Shown piece after piece: positions 45,709 through 54,887 of a DNA stretch of 64,000 nucleotides (the stretch's first letter is position 1; every line of letters starts with the position of its first letter). This DNA comes from JAFKFH01 sp017307375 (GTDB taxonomy: Bacteria > Pseudomonadota > Alphaproteobacteria > Ferrovibrionales > Ferrovibrionaceae). Under the pieces are notes generated by a model that made no database searches, was not told the DNA's origin, and worked only from the letters and a program-made list of their open reading frames with translations. Where the stretch lies: positions 6,262,001 through 6,326,000 of the forward strand of contig OZ245874.1 of assembly GCA_965229335.1 (NCBI GenBank). The letters are read 5' to 3'. Made by a program: the position numbers and the translations under genes.

Positions 45709-47664
45709 ATGTCCAATCATCGCCGTGCCCTGCTGGGTGCCGCAACCATTCTGTCGCTGGCCGTTGGACGGGCCGAGGCACGGATCGTCGATCTGCGACT
45801 GGATCGGGTCGAACCACTGGCCGACGGCGCCTCGCTCGGGCCCGCCGGCGCCTATGAGCGGGCGATCGGCATCGCCCGCGGCGAGCTCGACCCCGCGGCC
45901 CCGGCCAACAGGGGGATCGCCGGCCTGGATCGCGCGCCGCGCAATGCGCGCGGCCTGGTCGAATACCAGGTCGACGTGTTTCTTCTGCGCCCGGCGGATC
46001 CGGCCAAGCGCAATGGCAAGATTTTCTACGATATCGTCAACCGCAACCTGAAGCTGGCGCTACCGTGGCTGAACGACGCGCCGGAGACCACGCCGGCATC
46101 GAACAATGATCCGAAGACCGGGGCGGATGTCGGCACCGGCTTTCTGTTCCGCGATGGCTGGACCATTGCCTGGAGCGGCTGGGACGGTACCGCCTCGCCC
46201 AATCTGAACGGCATGACGGCGGCACTGCCGGTCGCCACCATCGACGGCACACGCATCGTCGGCAGATCGCGCGAGGAATTCGTCTTCGGCACCCGGCTGC
46301 CCCCAAGCCTGCCAGGCGGACCGCTGACCTACGAGGCCGCAACGATGGAGCAGGGGATGGCACGCCTGACCGTGCGTCGCCGCCAGGCCGAGCCAGAGAC
46401 GCTGATCCCGTCCGAGCGATGGGCCTACGCCGGGCCGCGAATGGTGAAGCTCTTGCCCGAAGGCACGGCGTTCGAACCAGGCGCAATCTACGAATTCACC
46501 TATCCGGCCCAGGGCCCGAAGGTATTGGGCATCGGCTTTGCGGCCGTCCGCGATGTCGTTTCGACGTTGCGCCACGACAGAAGCGATCCGGCGCGGACGG
46601 TGATCGGCCTTGGAATCTCGCAAAGCGCGCGGTTCGCCCGGCAATTCCTGGAAATGGGCATGAACCGCGACGAAAGCGGAGCGCGCGTGTTCGACGGCCT
46701 GATGATGCATATCGGCGGCGCCGGCAAGGTCTTCGTCAACGAGGCCTTCGCCCAGCCGGGACGCACCCGCACGCAGCATGAGGACCACGACTATCCGGAA
46801 GCCTGGTTCCCATTCTCGACCGCCGCGGCGACCGACCCGCTTTCGGGTCAGCGCGCCAGCGTCCTGCAGGGTGACGGTTCGGACCCGCTGATCTTCGAGG
46901 TCAACACCTCGTCGGAATACTGGCAGAAGGGCGCGTCGCTGGTGCATACAGATCCGGCGGGTCGGCGGGATCTGCCCCTGCCACCCAATGTCCGAGCCTA
47001 TCTGATCGCCGGCACCCAGCATGCTCATGTCGCCAGCCTGGTGAAGGGACAGGGTCTTTGTGCGGCGGAACGCAATCCGCATTTCCCATCGGCCGGGTTG
47101 CGGGCGCTGGTGGCGGCGCTCGATGCATGGGTATCGGAGGGTCGCAGCCCGCCGCCGAGCCGGATTCCGACGCTGCGGCAGGGCACGCTGGTCGACGCCG
47201 CCGACCTGCGCTTTCCTGCGGTCCCGGGCCTGCGCAGCCCGGCACGGGCCAACGAAGTGCCGGTACCGGGTGACTGGCGGATGGTCGCCGCCCCTCGGTC
47301 AACCCCTTACGGCGCCAAGGTCGGTACGGTCGACGCCGACGGCAACGAAGTCGCCGGGATCCACCTGCCCGATCTCGCCGTGCCACTCGGCACCCATACC
47401 GGATGGAACTTCTATCGCGACAAGGCGATGGCCGGCGAATTCTGCGATCGGGACGGGGCCTTCGTGCCGTTCGCCCGCACCCGCGCAGAGCGGCTCGCGG
47501 CCGGAGATCCCCGTCCGTCGCTGGAGGAGCGTTACGGCAGCAGGGCCGCCTATGTCGCCGCGGTGGAGCGCGCCGTCGACCGGCTGGTCCGCGACCGTCT
47601 GCTGCTGCCGGAGGACGCGGCGGGCTATGTCGAACGCGCGGCCAAGACCGGGGCACTGGACTGA
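45709..47664 (+). CDS. Exported alpha/beta hydrolase domain-containing protein
   Basis: This 651-residue protein starts with a signal peptide (RRALLGAATILSLAVGRAEA) and belongs to the large alpha/beta-hydrolase-domain family often annotated only by that name. A nucleophile-like serine is in IGLGISQSARFARQFLEMG, and the His-rich stretch AGTQHAHVASL fits a catalytic base. Substrates of such proteins are poorly known; esters or lactones are plausible. GGGGAGG stands before the ATG at 45709; an upstream in-frame ATG at 45685 is less well placed. Confidence 0.85.
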   Translation: MSNHRRALLGAATILSLAVGRAEARIVDLRLDRVEPLADGASLGPAGAYERAIGIARGELDPAAPANRGIAGLDRAPRNARGLVEYQVDVFLLRPADPAKRNGKIFYDIVNRNLKLALPWLNDAPETTPASNNDPKTGADVGTGFLFRDGWTIAWSGWDGTASPNLNGMTAALPVATIDGTRIVGRSREEFVFGTRLPPSLPGGPLTYEAATMEQGMARLTVRRRQAEPETLIPSERWAYAGPRMVKLLPEGTAFEPGAIYEFTYPAQGPKVLGIGFAAVRDVVSTLRHDRSDPARTVIGLGISQSARFARQFLEMGMNRDESGARVFDGLMMHIGGAGKVFVNEAFAQPGRTRTQHEDHDYPEAWFPFSTAAATDPLSGQRASVLQGDGSDPLIFEVNTSSEYWQKGASLVHTDPAGRRDLPLPPNVRAYLIAGTQHAHVASLVKGQGLCAAERNPHFPSAGLRALVAALDAWVSEGRSPPPSRIPTLRQGTLVDAADLRFPAVPGLRSPARANEVPVPGDWRMVAAPRSTPYGAKVGTVDADGNEVAGIHLPDLAVPLGTHTGWNFYRDKAMAGEFCDRDGAFVPFARTRAERLAAGDPRPSLEERYGSRAAYVAAVERAVDRLVRDRLLLPEDAAGYVERAAKTGALD

Positions 47665-47808
47665 TCGCAACGGCAAGGCGCAAGAGATTGGCGGCATAGG
47701 CCGTCACTCTCTTCCCCGAGGGTTCATCGCCTGATGCCATGCGCCCCCTTGCCACCGCCCCCCGTTTCCCGGCACCCTCCGGTCTCGAAACCACCGGGGG
47801 ACCGAGCT

Positions 47809-49269
47809 TTGACCGATACCGCGATCCTGATGGGCGACGGGCCTGCCGGACCGGCGCTGCTGCCGCTGAAGCGGGCGAACCGCCATGGACTGATCGCCGG
47901 GGCCACCGGCACCGGCAAGACCGTCACGGTCCAGCGCCTGGCCGAGGGTTTCGCGCTGGCCGGGGTGCCGGTCGTCGTCGCCGATGTCAAGGGCGATCTC
48001 TGCGGGATCGCGTCCGGCCCGGTGCCGGCGATCTGCTGGGACCTGTTCGGCAAGCAGGGCCACCCGATCCGCGTGACCGTCAGCGACATGGGGCCGACCC
48101 TGCTGGGCCGGCTGCTCGATCTGAACGACGTGCAGTCGGGCGTGCTCGAGGTCGCCTTCAAGCTGGCCGACGATCGCGGGCTGCTGCTGCTCGACCTCAA
48201 GGATCTGCGCGCGCTGCTGATCCATATCTCGGAAAACGCCAAGGCGGTGGCGGCCGAATACGGCCTGGTCTCGGCCGCCTCGATCGCGGCGATCCAGCGG
48301 GCACTGCTGGCGCTGGAAAACCAGGGGGCGGCCGAGTTCTTCGGCGAGCCTGCCCTGGACTTGGCCGATCTGATGCGGGTCGACGCGGCCGGCAAGGGCA
48401 TCGTCTCGATCCTGGCCGCCGACCAGCTGATGCAGCGGCCGCGGGTCTATGCCTCGTTCCTGCTGTGGCTGATGGCCGAGTTGTTCGAGGATCTGCCCGA
48501 GGCCGGCGACCTGCCCAGGCCTAAGCTGGTGCTGGTGTTCGACGAGGCGCATCTCTTGTTCGACGGTGCCGCCCCGGTGCTGGTCGACCAGATCGAGCAG
48601 GTGGTGCGGCTGATCCGCTCGAAAGGTGTCGGCATCTATTTCTGCACCCAGAACCCGCTGGACCTGCCGGAATCCGTGCTGGGCCAGCTCGGCCATCGGG
48701 TGCAACATGCCCTGCGCGCCTTCACCCCGCGCGACCAGAAGGCGGTGCGCGCGGCGGCCGAGACGTTCCGGCCCAATCCGCAGCTCGATACGCTCGGCAC
48801 CATCACCACGCTGGGGGTCGGCGAGGCGCTGGTCTCGTTCCTCGACGAGAAGGGTGTGCCCGGCATCGTCGAGCGCGCCAGGATCCGCCTGCCGGAATCG
48901 CGGCTGGGTCCGCTGTCGCCGCTGGAGCGCCGCGGGTTGATCGCGATGAGCCCGGTGGCCGGCCGCTACGAGCAGACGATCGACCGCGAGAGTGCCTACG
49001 AGAAACTGACCGCCCGCGTCGCGGCCACGGCGGCACCCGCGCCCGGACCGACACCAGCACCAGCACCCGATGCGCCGATGGGCGCCCCGCGCCTGCCCTC
49101 GAGCGGCATCCCGCGCAGCGGCGGGCGCTCGCCCGCCGCGCCGCGCCAGCGTGAATCGGTCGGCGAGGCGCTGGCCAAGAGCGTCGCGCGCACCGTCGGC
49201 TCGGAACTGGCCCGCGCGGTCGTGCGCGGGGTGCTGGGCGCCATCCTCAAGCAGCCGCGGCGGCGCTGA
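47809..49269 (+). CDS. HerA-like ATPase, DUF853 family
   Basis: This 486-residue P-loop ATPase resembles HerA/FtsK-type DNA translocases and is often annotated as helicase HerA-like. Walker A is IAGATGTGKTVTVQRL near residue 30, and Walker B is LVLVFDEAHLLF near 245, with GVGIYFCTQNP after it. The C-terminal 80 residues are Pro/Ala-rich and then basic. The start is probably TTG at 47809, which matches the family N-terminus; an ATG at 47734 would add 25 proline-rich residues. The biological role is not established. Confidence 0.85.
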   Translation: MTDTAILMGDGPAGPALLPLKRANRHGLIAGATGTGKTVTVQRLAEGFALAGVPVVVADVKGDLCGIASGPVPAICWDLFGKQGHPIRVTVSDMGPTLLGRLLDLNDVQSGVLEVAFKLADDRGLLLLDLKDLRALLIHISENAKAVAAEYGLVSAASIAAIQRALLALENQGAAEFFGEPALDLADLMRVDAAGKGIVSILAADQLMQRPRVYASFLLWLMAELFEDLPEAGDLPRPKLVLVFDEAHLLFDGAAPVLVDQIEQVVRLIRSKGVGIYFCTQNPLDLPESVLGQLGHRVQHALRAFTPRDQKAVRAAAETFRPNPQLDTLGTITTLGVGEALVSFLDEKGVPGIVERARIRLPESRLGPLSPLERRGLIAMSPVAGRYEQTIDRESAYEKLTARVAATAAPAPGPTPAPAPDAPMGAPRLPSSGIPRSGGRSPAAPRQRESVGEALAKSVARTVGSELARAVVRGVLGAILKQPRRR

Positions 49270-49272
49270 GCC

Positions 49273-49854
49273 ATGGAGCCGGTACCGCCTGGATCGGGCC
49301 TGATCCTGATCGACCTGCAGCAGGCGATCGACGCACCCTATTGGGGCCCGCGCAACAACCCGGGCGCCGAGATGGTGGTGGCGCGCGTGCTGGCCGCGTG
49401 GCGGATGGCCCGGCGCCCCGTCTTCCATGTCCGCCACGATTCGCGCATGCCGGACTCGGCCTATCGGCCGGGCCTGCCGAGCCACGAGTTCAAGCCCGAG
49501 GCGATGCCGCTGGCCGGCGAGGCGGTGATAGGAAAATCGACCTGCTCGGCCTTCGTGCGCACGGAGCTGCAGGCCAGGCTGGGCGAGGCCGCGATCGATA
49601 CGCTGTTCGTGATGGGCGTGCTGACCCAGAATTCGCTGGAAGCCACGGTGCGCCATGCCGGCGACCTCGGCTTTGCCACTCACGTGGTGGCCGACGGCTG
49701 CTGGGCCGTCGACAAGCGGCTGCGCGACGGCCGCGTCGTTCCGGCCGAACTGGTGCACGAGCTGAGCCTGGCCAATCTCGACGGCGAGTACGCGCAGGTG
49801 ATCGAATCGGATGCGCTGCTCGCCCGGCTGGCGCTTGACATCAGGCCCGATTAG
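49273..49854 (+). CDS. Isochorismatase-fold protein with Ser in place of the catalytic Cys
   Basis: This 193-residue protein is of the isochorismatase/nicotinamidase family. The general-base Asp (LILIDLQQAID) and the Lys (EAVIGKSTCSAF) are present. At the usual nucleophile position, however, the sequence is GVLTQNSLEATVRHAG, where family hydrolases have GVxTNxCVExTxR; the Cys is a Ser. The enzyme may be inactive, act on a different substrate, or use the Ser. It starts three bases after the HerA-like gene, so the two are co-transcribed. Confidence 0.85.
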   Translation: MEPVPPGSGLILIDLQQAIDAPYWGPRNNPGAEMVVARVLAAWRMARRPVFHVRHDSRMPDSAYRPGLPSHEFKPEAMPLAGEAVIGKSTCSAFVRTELQARLGEAAIDTLFVMGVLTQNSLEATVRHAGDLGFATHVVADGCWAVDKRLRDGRVVPAELVHELSLANLDGEYAQVIESDALLARLALDIRPD

Positions 49855-49992
49855 CGGGTTTGATGCTTGCCATGTCCTGGCTCCGCCCGCATGGCGCGAT
49901 TGCGCGAATTAGCGGCCCGACCTCCACGCGAGGTCGGGATGTCGCTGTTCGTGCCTGTTCGCAAGCCATGATGCGCCTGGAGTCCAAGACCC

Positions 49993-50289
49993 ATGTCGGC
50001 CTCACCAGCCCTCGATAAGACCGCTGCCGTCGCCACCGACCGCGGCCTCGCCTGTTTTTCCGTCACCGCCACCGCCGATCCCGGGACGCTGTCGCGCCTG
50101 GTCGAGCCGTTCGCCAAGCTCAACCTGGTGCCGCACCGCCTGCATGCCGCGACCGTGCCGGGCGCCGAGGGCGCGCGGCTCGAGGTCGACCTGCAGCTGG
50201 CGGACCTCACCCCGGAACGCGCCCGGCGCTTTGCCGAGACGCTGCGCCAGGTGGTGACGGTCGAGACGGTGCTCTTAAGCTTCGCCTGA
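49993..50289 (+). CDS. ACT-like small protein
   Basis: The 98-residue product has the beta-alpha-beta pattern of an ACT domain: LACFSVTATADPGTLSRLVE, then a strand and helix, and a closing strand VVTVETVLLSFA. ACT domains bind amino acids and control enzymes; free-standing ones include the small subunit of acetolactate synthase. No partner is adjacent. The gene overlaps the convergent MscS gene by 15 bases. Confidence 0.65.
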   Translation: MSASPALDKTAAVATDRGLACFSVTATADPGTLSRLVEPFAKLNLVPHRLHAATVPGAEGARLEVDLQLADLTPERARRFAETLRQVVTVETVLLSFA

Positions 50290-51102
50290 CGCGGGCGCGC
50301 CTGCCCGGGCGCGGACGCCGAGATCTTCCAGCGTCGCCATCAGCGCCCGATTGGCGTGGTGGCGCACGGTCTGGTAATCGGCGTCGACCGCGATCCAGTA
50401 GCGCAGGTCGAGGGTCACGCCGTCGCCGGTCAGTGCATCGATGCCGATCTTGACCGGCGGCTGCGCCGCCACACCCGGCACGGCGGCGATGGCGCGCGCG
50501 ATGTCGGCCATCGCGCCGTCGGGCGCCACCTTGAGCGGCAGCGGCACGGTGATCGCGACACCGCGGCCCGAGACCGCATTGGTCAGGATCTCGCCGCTGA
50601 TCTGGCGGTTGGGCACGATGATCCGGTCGCCGGCATCGTTGGTCAGCACGGTCGACATCAGGTTGATCTCGACCACCGTGCCCTGGATGCCCTTGACGGT
50701 CACCAGGTCGCCGACCTTGAACGGCCGGGTGACGATCAGCGCCGCCCCGGCACCGAGATTGCCCAGCGTGCCCTGCACCGCAACGGTCAGGCCGAAGGCC
50801 GCGGCGCCGGCCGCCGCGATCAGCGGGGCGATGGTGATGCCGAAGCCGTTCAGCGCGGCGACGATCGCCAGCGCCAGCACGCCGATGCGCGCGGCCCCGG
50901 CGATGAAGCCGGCCAGGGTCACGTCGAGATGAAAGCGCCGCGCGGCGCGCGAGACGGCGCGGCCGGCCATGCCCGACAGCCACCAGCCCGCCAGCAGAAT
51001 GAACAGCGCGCCGATGATCTGGAAGGCATACTGGACGATGAACGCCGAGACGAGGTTCCACAGGCGCGAGATGTCGGTGAGGTCGGCGACGTCGTTCAGC
51101 AT
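50275..51102 (-). CDS. MscS family mechanosensitive ion channel
   Basis: This 275-residue protein has three membrane helices (FQIIGALFILLAGWWLSGM; AARIGVLALAIVAALNGFGI; LIAAAGAAAFGLTVAVQGTL) and the MscS beta domain (RPFKVGDLVTVKGIQGTVVE; IIVPNRQISGEILTN). Glycines and alanines in helix 3 line the pore. Channels of this type open on osmotic downshock. The length is close to E. coli MscS (286). Confidence 0.93.
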   Translation of the reverse strand: MLNDVADLTDISRLWNLVSAFIVQYAFQIIGALFILLAGWWLSGMAGRAVSRAARRFHLDVTLAGFIAGAARIGVLALAIVAALNGFGITIAPLIAAAGAAAFGLTVAVQGTLGNLGAGAALIVTRPFKVGDLVTVKGIQGTVVEINLMSTVLTNDAGDRIIVPNRQISGEILTNAVSGRGVAITVPLPLKVAPDGAMADIARAIAAVPGVAAQPPVKIGIDALTGDGVTLDLRYWIAVDADYQTVRHHANRALMATLEDLGVRARAGAPASGEA

Positions 51103-51185
51103 TTCGGATCGGTTCCCGTCTTGATTAAGCTGGAAAAACGGAAAAACCGGGCCACGGGTTGCGATGGCCCGAACGGAGGAAGCGA

Positions 51186-52082
51186 ATGAACCAGATTTTG
51201 CGCACGCCCGAAACGCGTTTTGCCGACCTGCCCGGGTTTCCCTGGGTGCCGCATTACGTCGAGGATCTCGACGGTTTCGCCGGCCTGCGCATGGCCTATG
51301 TCGACGAGGGGCCGAAAGGCGCGCCGGTGTTCCTGTGCCTGCACGGCCAGCCGACCTGGAGCTATCTCTATCGCCGGATGATCCCGCATTTCCTCGAGGA
51401 AGGGGCGCGGGTGGTGGCGCCCGACCTGTTCGGCTTCGGCCGCTCGGACAAGCCGGCCGACGATGCCGTCTACACCTTCGACTTCCATCGGCGGAGCCTG
51501 CTGGCCTTCGTCGCCCGGCTGGCGCTGAGCGACGTGACGCTGGTGGTGCAGGACTGGGGCGGGCTGCTCGGCCTGACCTTGCCGCTGGTGACGCCCGAAC
51601 GCTATGGCCGGGCGATCATCATGAACACCGGCCTGCCCACCGGCGACGTGCCGCTGGGCAAGGGTTTCCTCGACTGGCGGGCGTGGAACGCGACGCAGCC
51701 GGACATGGCGATCGGCAAGCTGATCCGGCGCGGCTGCCCGCATCTGACGGACGAGGAGGCCGCGGCCTATGACGCGCCCTATCCCGATGCCGCCTACAAG
51801 GGCGGCGTGCGCCGCTTTCCCAACCTGGTGCCGGAATTCCCCGACAGCCCGGGCGCCGAGATCGGCCGGGCCGCCCGGACCTTCTGGGAGACCGACTGGC
51901 AGGGCCGCGCGGTGATGGCGATCGGCCTGGCCGATCCGGTGCTGGGCGGCCCGGCGATGCACGCCCTGCATCGCCATATCCGCGGCTGCGCCGCCCCGCT
52001 CGAATTCGCCGAGGCCGGCCATTTCGTCCAGGAATGGGGCGACGAGGTTACCCCCGCCGTCCTCAGGCTACTGCGCGGGTGA
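51186..52082 (+). CDS. Haloalkane dehalogenase
   Basis: This alpha/beta hydrolase cleaves carbon-halogen bonds hydrolytically. The 298-residue protein has the oxyanion motif HGQPTWSYLYRRMIP, the nucleophile Asp 123 with the halide-binding Trp next to it (VVQDWGGLLGL), and the base His 279 (AEAGHFVQEWG). The sequence fits the DhlA/DhmA type (HLD-I). Halogenated substrates, if any, are unknown. GGAGG lies before the ATG at 51186. Its last 20 bases overlap the convergent aminotransferase. Confidence 0.9.
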   Translation: MNQILRTPETRFADLPGFPWVPHYVEDLDGFAGLRMAYVDEGPKGAPVFLCLHGQPTWSYLYRRMIPHFLEEGARVVAPDLFGFGRSDKPADDAVYTFDFHRRSLLAFVARLALSDVTLVVQDWGGLLGLTLPLVTPERYGRAIIMNTGLPTGDVPLGKGFLDWRAWNATQPDMAIGKLIRRGCPHLTDEEAAAYDAPYPDAAYKGGVRRFPNLVPEFPDSPGAEIGRAARTFWETDWQGRAVMAIGLADPVLGGPAMHALHRHIRGCAAPLEFAEAGHFVQEWGDEVTPAVLRLLRG

Positions 52083-53229
52083 AGCGGGCGATGCCCTCGT
52101 CGAGCTTCGCGGCATCGGCCGCATAGCACCAGCGCAGCCACCCCTCGCCCTCGGCGCCGAAGGCCCGGCCGGGGGCGAGGCCCAGCCCCGCCTCGGCCAC
52201 CAGCCGCTTGGCCAGCGCCACCGAATCGTCCTGGCCGGCCAGGCGGAAGAAGGCATACATCGCCCCATCGGCCACCGGCAGTTCGACGCCGGGCAGACGG
52301 CGCAGCGCCGCGGCCAGCCGGTCGCGCTTGCCGGCGAGATCGGCACGCAGCGCGTCGACATGCGGCTCGCCCCGGGTCAGCGCGACGATCGCGCCCTGCT
52401 GGACGAAATCCGGCACGCAGGACGTGTTGTATTCGATCAGCTTGGCCAGTTCGGCCCCCAGGCCGGGCGGCACCACCAGCCAGCCGATGCGCCAGCCCGT
52501 CATCACCCAGGCCTTCGAGAACGAGTTGACGCCGATGATGCGGTCTTCCGGTTCCGCCGTCTTCAGGAAGGACGGGGCCGTGGCCAGGCCGTCGCGATAG
52601 ATCAGCCGTTCATAGACGTCGTCGGCGACGATCCAGATGCCGTGCCGGCGGCAATGATCCTGGACGATGCGCTGTTCGTCGGCATCGATGGTCCAGCCGG
52701 TCGGGTTGTTCGGGGAATTGAGCAGCAGCGCCCGGGTGCCCGGGGTCAGCGCCGCCAGCAGCCGGTCGAGGTCGAGGCGCCAGCGGCCTTCGCGCACGAC
52801 CAGCGGCACGCGCTCGACCGTGCCGCCGAGAATGCGCGGGATCTCGATCAGGTTCGGCCACAGCGGCGTCACCGCCACCACCCGGTCGCCCGGCTCGACG
52901 ATCAACTGCGCGGCCAGCATCAGCGCCGACACGCCCGAGCCGGTGACGCCGATGCGCTCGGCCGCGAACGGCCGGCCGTGCAGCCGGCCGAGATAGTCGG
53001 CGATGGCGCCGCGCAGGTCGGTGCGGCCGAGATTGGGCGTATAGAACGTCTCGCCCCGCTGCAGCGAGGCGATCGCCGCCTCGCGGATATAGGCTGGTGT
53101 CGGCTGGTCGGATTCGCCGAACCAGAACGGCAGCACGTCGGGCCGGCCCATCGCGGCATTCGCCACCTCGCGGATGCGCGAGGCATCGAGCGTCTGGACG
53201 GTGGACCGGGCCTTCGGGTAGTCGCGCAT
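52063..53229 (-). CDS. PLP-dependent aminotransferase (aspartate-aminotransferase fold)
   Basis: This 388-residue fold-type-I enzyme shows FGESDQPTPAYIREAA, the LNSPNNPTG motif, the PLP region DDVYERLIYRDG, the PLP lysine in GVNSFSKAWVMTGWRIGW and a C-terminal Arg (WLRWCYA). The substrate is not set by sequence. It lies downstream of the lysine-degradation genes on the same strand, with a 122-base gap that holds an inverted repeat, so it may or may not be in that operon. The ATG at 53229 was chosen; one at 53256 is possible. Confidence 0.88.
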   Translation of the reverse strand: MRDYPKARSTVQTLDASRIREVANAAMGRPDVLPFWFGESDQPTPAYIREAAIASLQRGETFYTPNLGRTDLRGAIADYLGRLHGRPFAAERIGVTGSGVSALMLAAQLIVEPGDRVVAVTPLWPNLIEIPRILGGTVERVPLVVREGRWRLDLDRLLAALTPGTRALLLNSPNNPTGWTIDADEQRIVQDHCRRHGIWIVADDVYERLIYRDGLATAPSFLKTAEPEDRIIGVNSFSKAWVMTGWRIGWLVVPPGLGAELAKLIEYNTSCVPDFVQQGAIVALTRGEPHVDALRADLAGKRDRLAAALRRLPGVELPVADGAMYAFFRLAGQDDSVALAKRLVAEAGLGLAPGRAFGAEGEGWLRWCYAADAAKLDEGIARFTRAVA

Positions 53230-53278
53230 GGTGATCGATCCCAATATCGCCGTCATTCCGGCCGTAGCGTAGCGGAAA

Positions 53279-53336
53279 GCCGGGATACGGGGGAAAGCCT
53301 GGCGCAGTTCGTCAAACTCTTGCCCCGGATCCCGGC
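53279..53336. repeat. Intergenic inverted repeat between aminotransferase and ALDH genes
   Basis: Fourteen-base arms (GCCGGGATACGGGG and its near-complement) with one mismatch are separated by 30 bases. It looks like a dispersed palindromic element or a transcript end. Confidence 0.45.
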
Positions 53337-53351
53337 CTGCCGCCTTGTGCG

Positions 53352-54857
53352 TCAGCCGATGTCGAACACCACGCCCTGGGCCAGCGGCAGGGCGTCGGAA
53401 TAGTTCACCGTCGAGGTCTGGCGGCGCATATAGGCCTTCCAGGCATCCGAGCCGGACTCGCGGCCGCCGCCGGTTTCCTTCTCGCCGCCGAACGCCCCGC
53501 CGATCTCGGCGCCCGACGGGCCGATATTGACGTTGGCGATGCCGCAGTCCGACCCCGCCGCGGCGGTGAAGCGCTCGGCCTCCTTGAGGTTCATCGTGAA
53601 GATCGACGACGACAGCCCCTGCGGCACGCCGTTATGCAGCGCGATCGCGTCCTCGAACTTTTCATACGTCATGACGTAGAGAATGGGGGCGAAGGTCTCG
53701 GTCTTCACCACGTCGGCCTGGGCCGGCATCTCGACCAGGGCGGGGGTGACGTAGAAGGCATCCTTGTAGCGGTCGGCCAGCACCCGCTCGCCACCCGTCA
53801 CCGTGCCGCCGGCGGCGCGCGCCTTGTCGAGCGCCGCGGCCATCGCCTCGAACGAGCGGCCGTCGATCAGCGGCCCCAGCAGCGTGCCGGCCTCGCGCGG
53901 ATCGCCGATCTTCACCTTGCCGTAGGCCGCCTTCAGCGCCGGCACCAGCCGGTCCCGCACGTCCTTGTGCACGATCAGCCGGCGCAAGGTGGTGCAGCGC
54001 TGGCCGGCAGTGCCGACGGCGGCGAACAGGATCGCCCGCACCGCCAGTTCCAGGTCGGCCGACGGCGTCACGATCATCGCGTTGTTGCCACCGAGCTCGA
54101 GCAGGCTGCGGCCGAAACGCTCGGCCACGATCGGGGCCACGGCACGGCCCATGCGGGTCGAGCCGGTGGCCGAAACCAGCGGAATCCGTTCGTCGCGGGC
54201 GAGCTGCGCCCCGATGGCGGCATCGCCGATAACGAGGCTGCAAAGGCCCTTCGGCGCTTCGGGGAAATCGGCGGCCACCTGCTCGAACAAGGCCTGGACG
54301 GCCAGCGCGGTCAAGGGCGTCTTCTCCGACGGCTTCCAGACCACCGAATCGCCGCAGACCAGGGCCAGCGCCGCGTTCCACGACCAGACGGCGACGGGGA
54401 AGTTGAAGGCGGTGATGACGGCGACCGGGCCGAGCGGCAGCCAGGTCTCGCGCATCGCATGGCCCGGGCGTTCCGAGGCGATGGTCAGGCCGTAGAGCTG
54501 GCGGGAGAGGCCGACGGCGAAGTCACAGATGTCGATCATCTCCTGCACTTCGCCCAGGCCTTCCTGCACGATCTTGCCGGCCTCGAGGGTGACGAGCGCG
54601 CCCAGCGCCTCCTTGGCCTCGCGCAGCCGTTCGCCCAGCCGGCGGACGAGTTCGCCGCGGCGGGGCGCCGGAACCTCGCGCCAAGCGGCGAAGGCCGCGA
54701 CCGCGGCCGCGGTCTTGGCCGCGACCGAGGCCGCGTCGTCATCGGCGACGCGGCCGATCACCTCGCCGGTGATCGGGGAGACGACGACGCGGTTGCCGGC
54801 GGTGGCGAAGTCGGGGCCGAGGCCGAGCTTCGCGGCGATGTCGGAAAGGGACGACAT
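53352..54857 (-). CDS. Aldehyde dehydrogenase, aminoadipate-semialdehyde (ALDH7) type
   Basis: This 501-residue NAD-dependent enzyme oxidises alpha-aminoadipate semialdehyde (in ring form L-1-piperideine-6-carboxylate) to aminoadipate in lysine degradation. The catalytic Cys is at about 288 (GTAGQRCTTLRRLIVH) and the Glu near 254 (LLELGGNNAMIV); the NAD pocket reads GSTRMGRAVAP. The wording of these motifs is that of the antiquitin group. It follows the saccharopine-dehydrogenase-like gene by 32 bases. Confidence 0.92.
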   Translation of the reverse strand: MSSLSDIAAKLGLGPDFATAGNRVVVSPITGEVIGRVADDDAASVAAKTAAAVAAFAAWREVPAPRRGELVRRLGERLREAKEALGALVTLEAGKIVQEGLGEVQEMIDICDFAVGLSRQLYGLTIASERPGHAMRETWLPLGPVAVITAFNFPVAVWSWNAALALVCGDSVVWKPSEKTPLTALAVQALFEQVAADFPEAPKGLCSLVIGDAAIGAQLARDERIPLVSATGSTRMGRAVAPIVAERFGRSLLELGGNNAMIVTPSADLELAVRAILFAAVGTAGQRCTTLRRLIVHKDVRDRLVPALKAAYGKVKIGDPREAGTLLGPLIDGRSFEAMAAALDKARAAGGTVTGGERVLADRYKDAFYVTPALVEMPAQADVVKTETFAPILYVMTYEKFEDAIALHNGVPQGLSSSIFTMNLKEAERFTAAAGSDCGIANVNIGPSGAEIGGAFGGEKETGGGRESGSDAWKAYMRRQTSTVNYSDALPLAQGVVFDIG

Positions 54858-54887
54858 GGGCGCAACTCCTGGGTAGCGGATTTGCGC

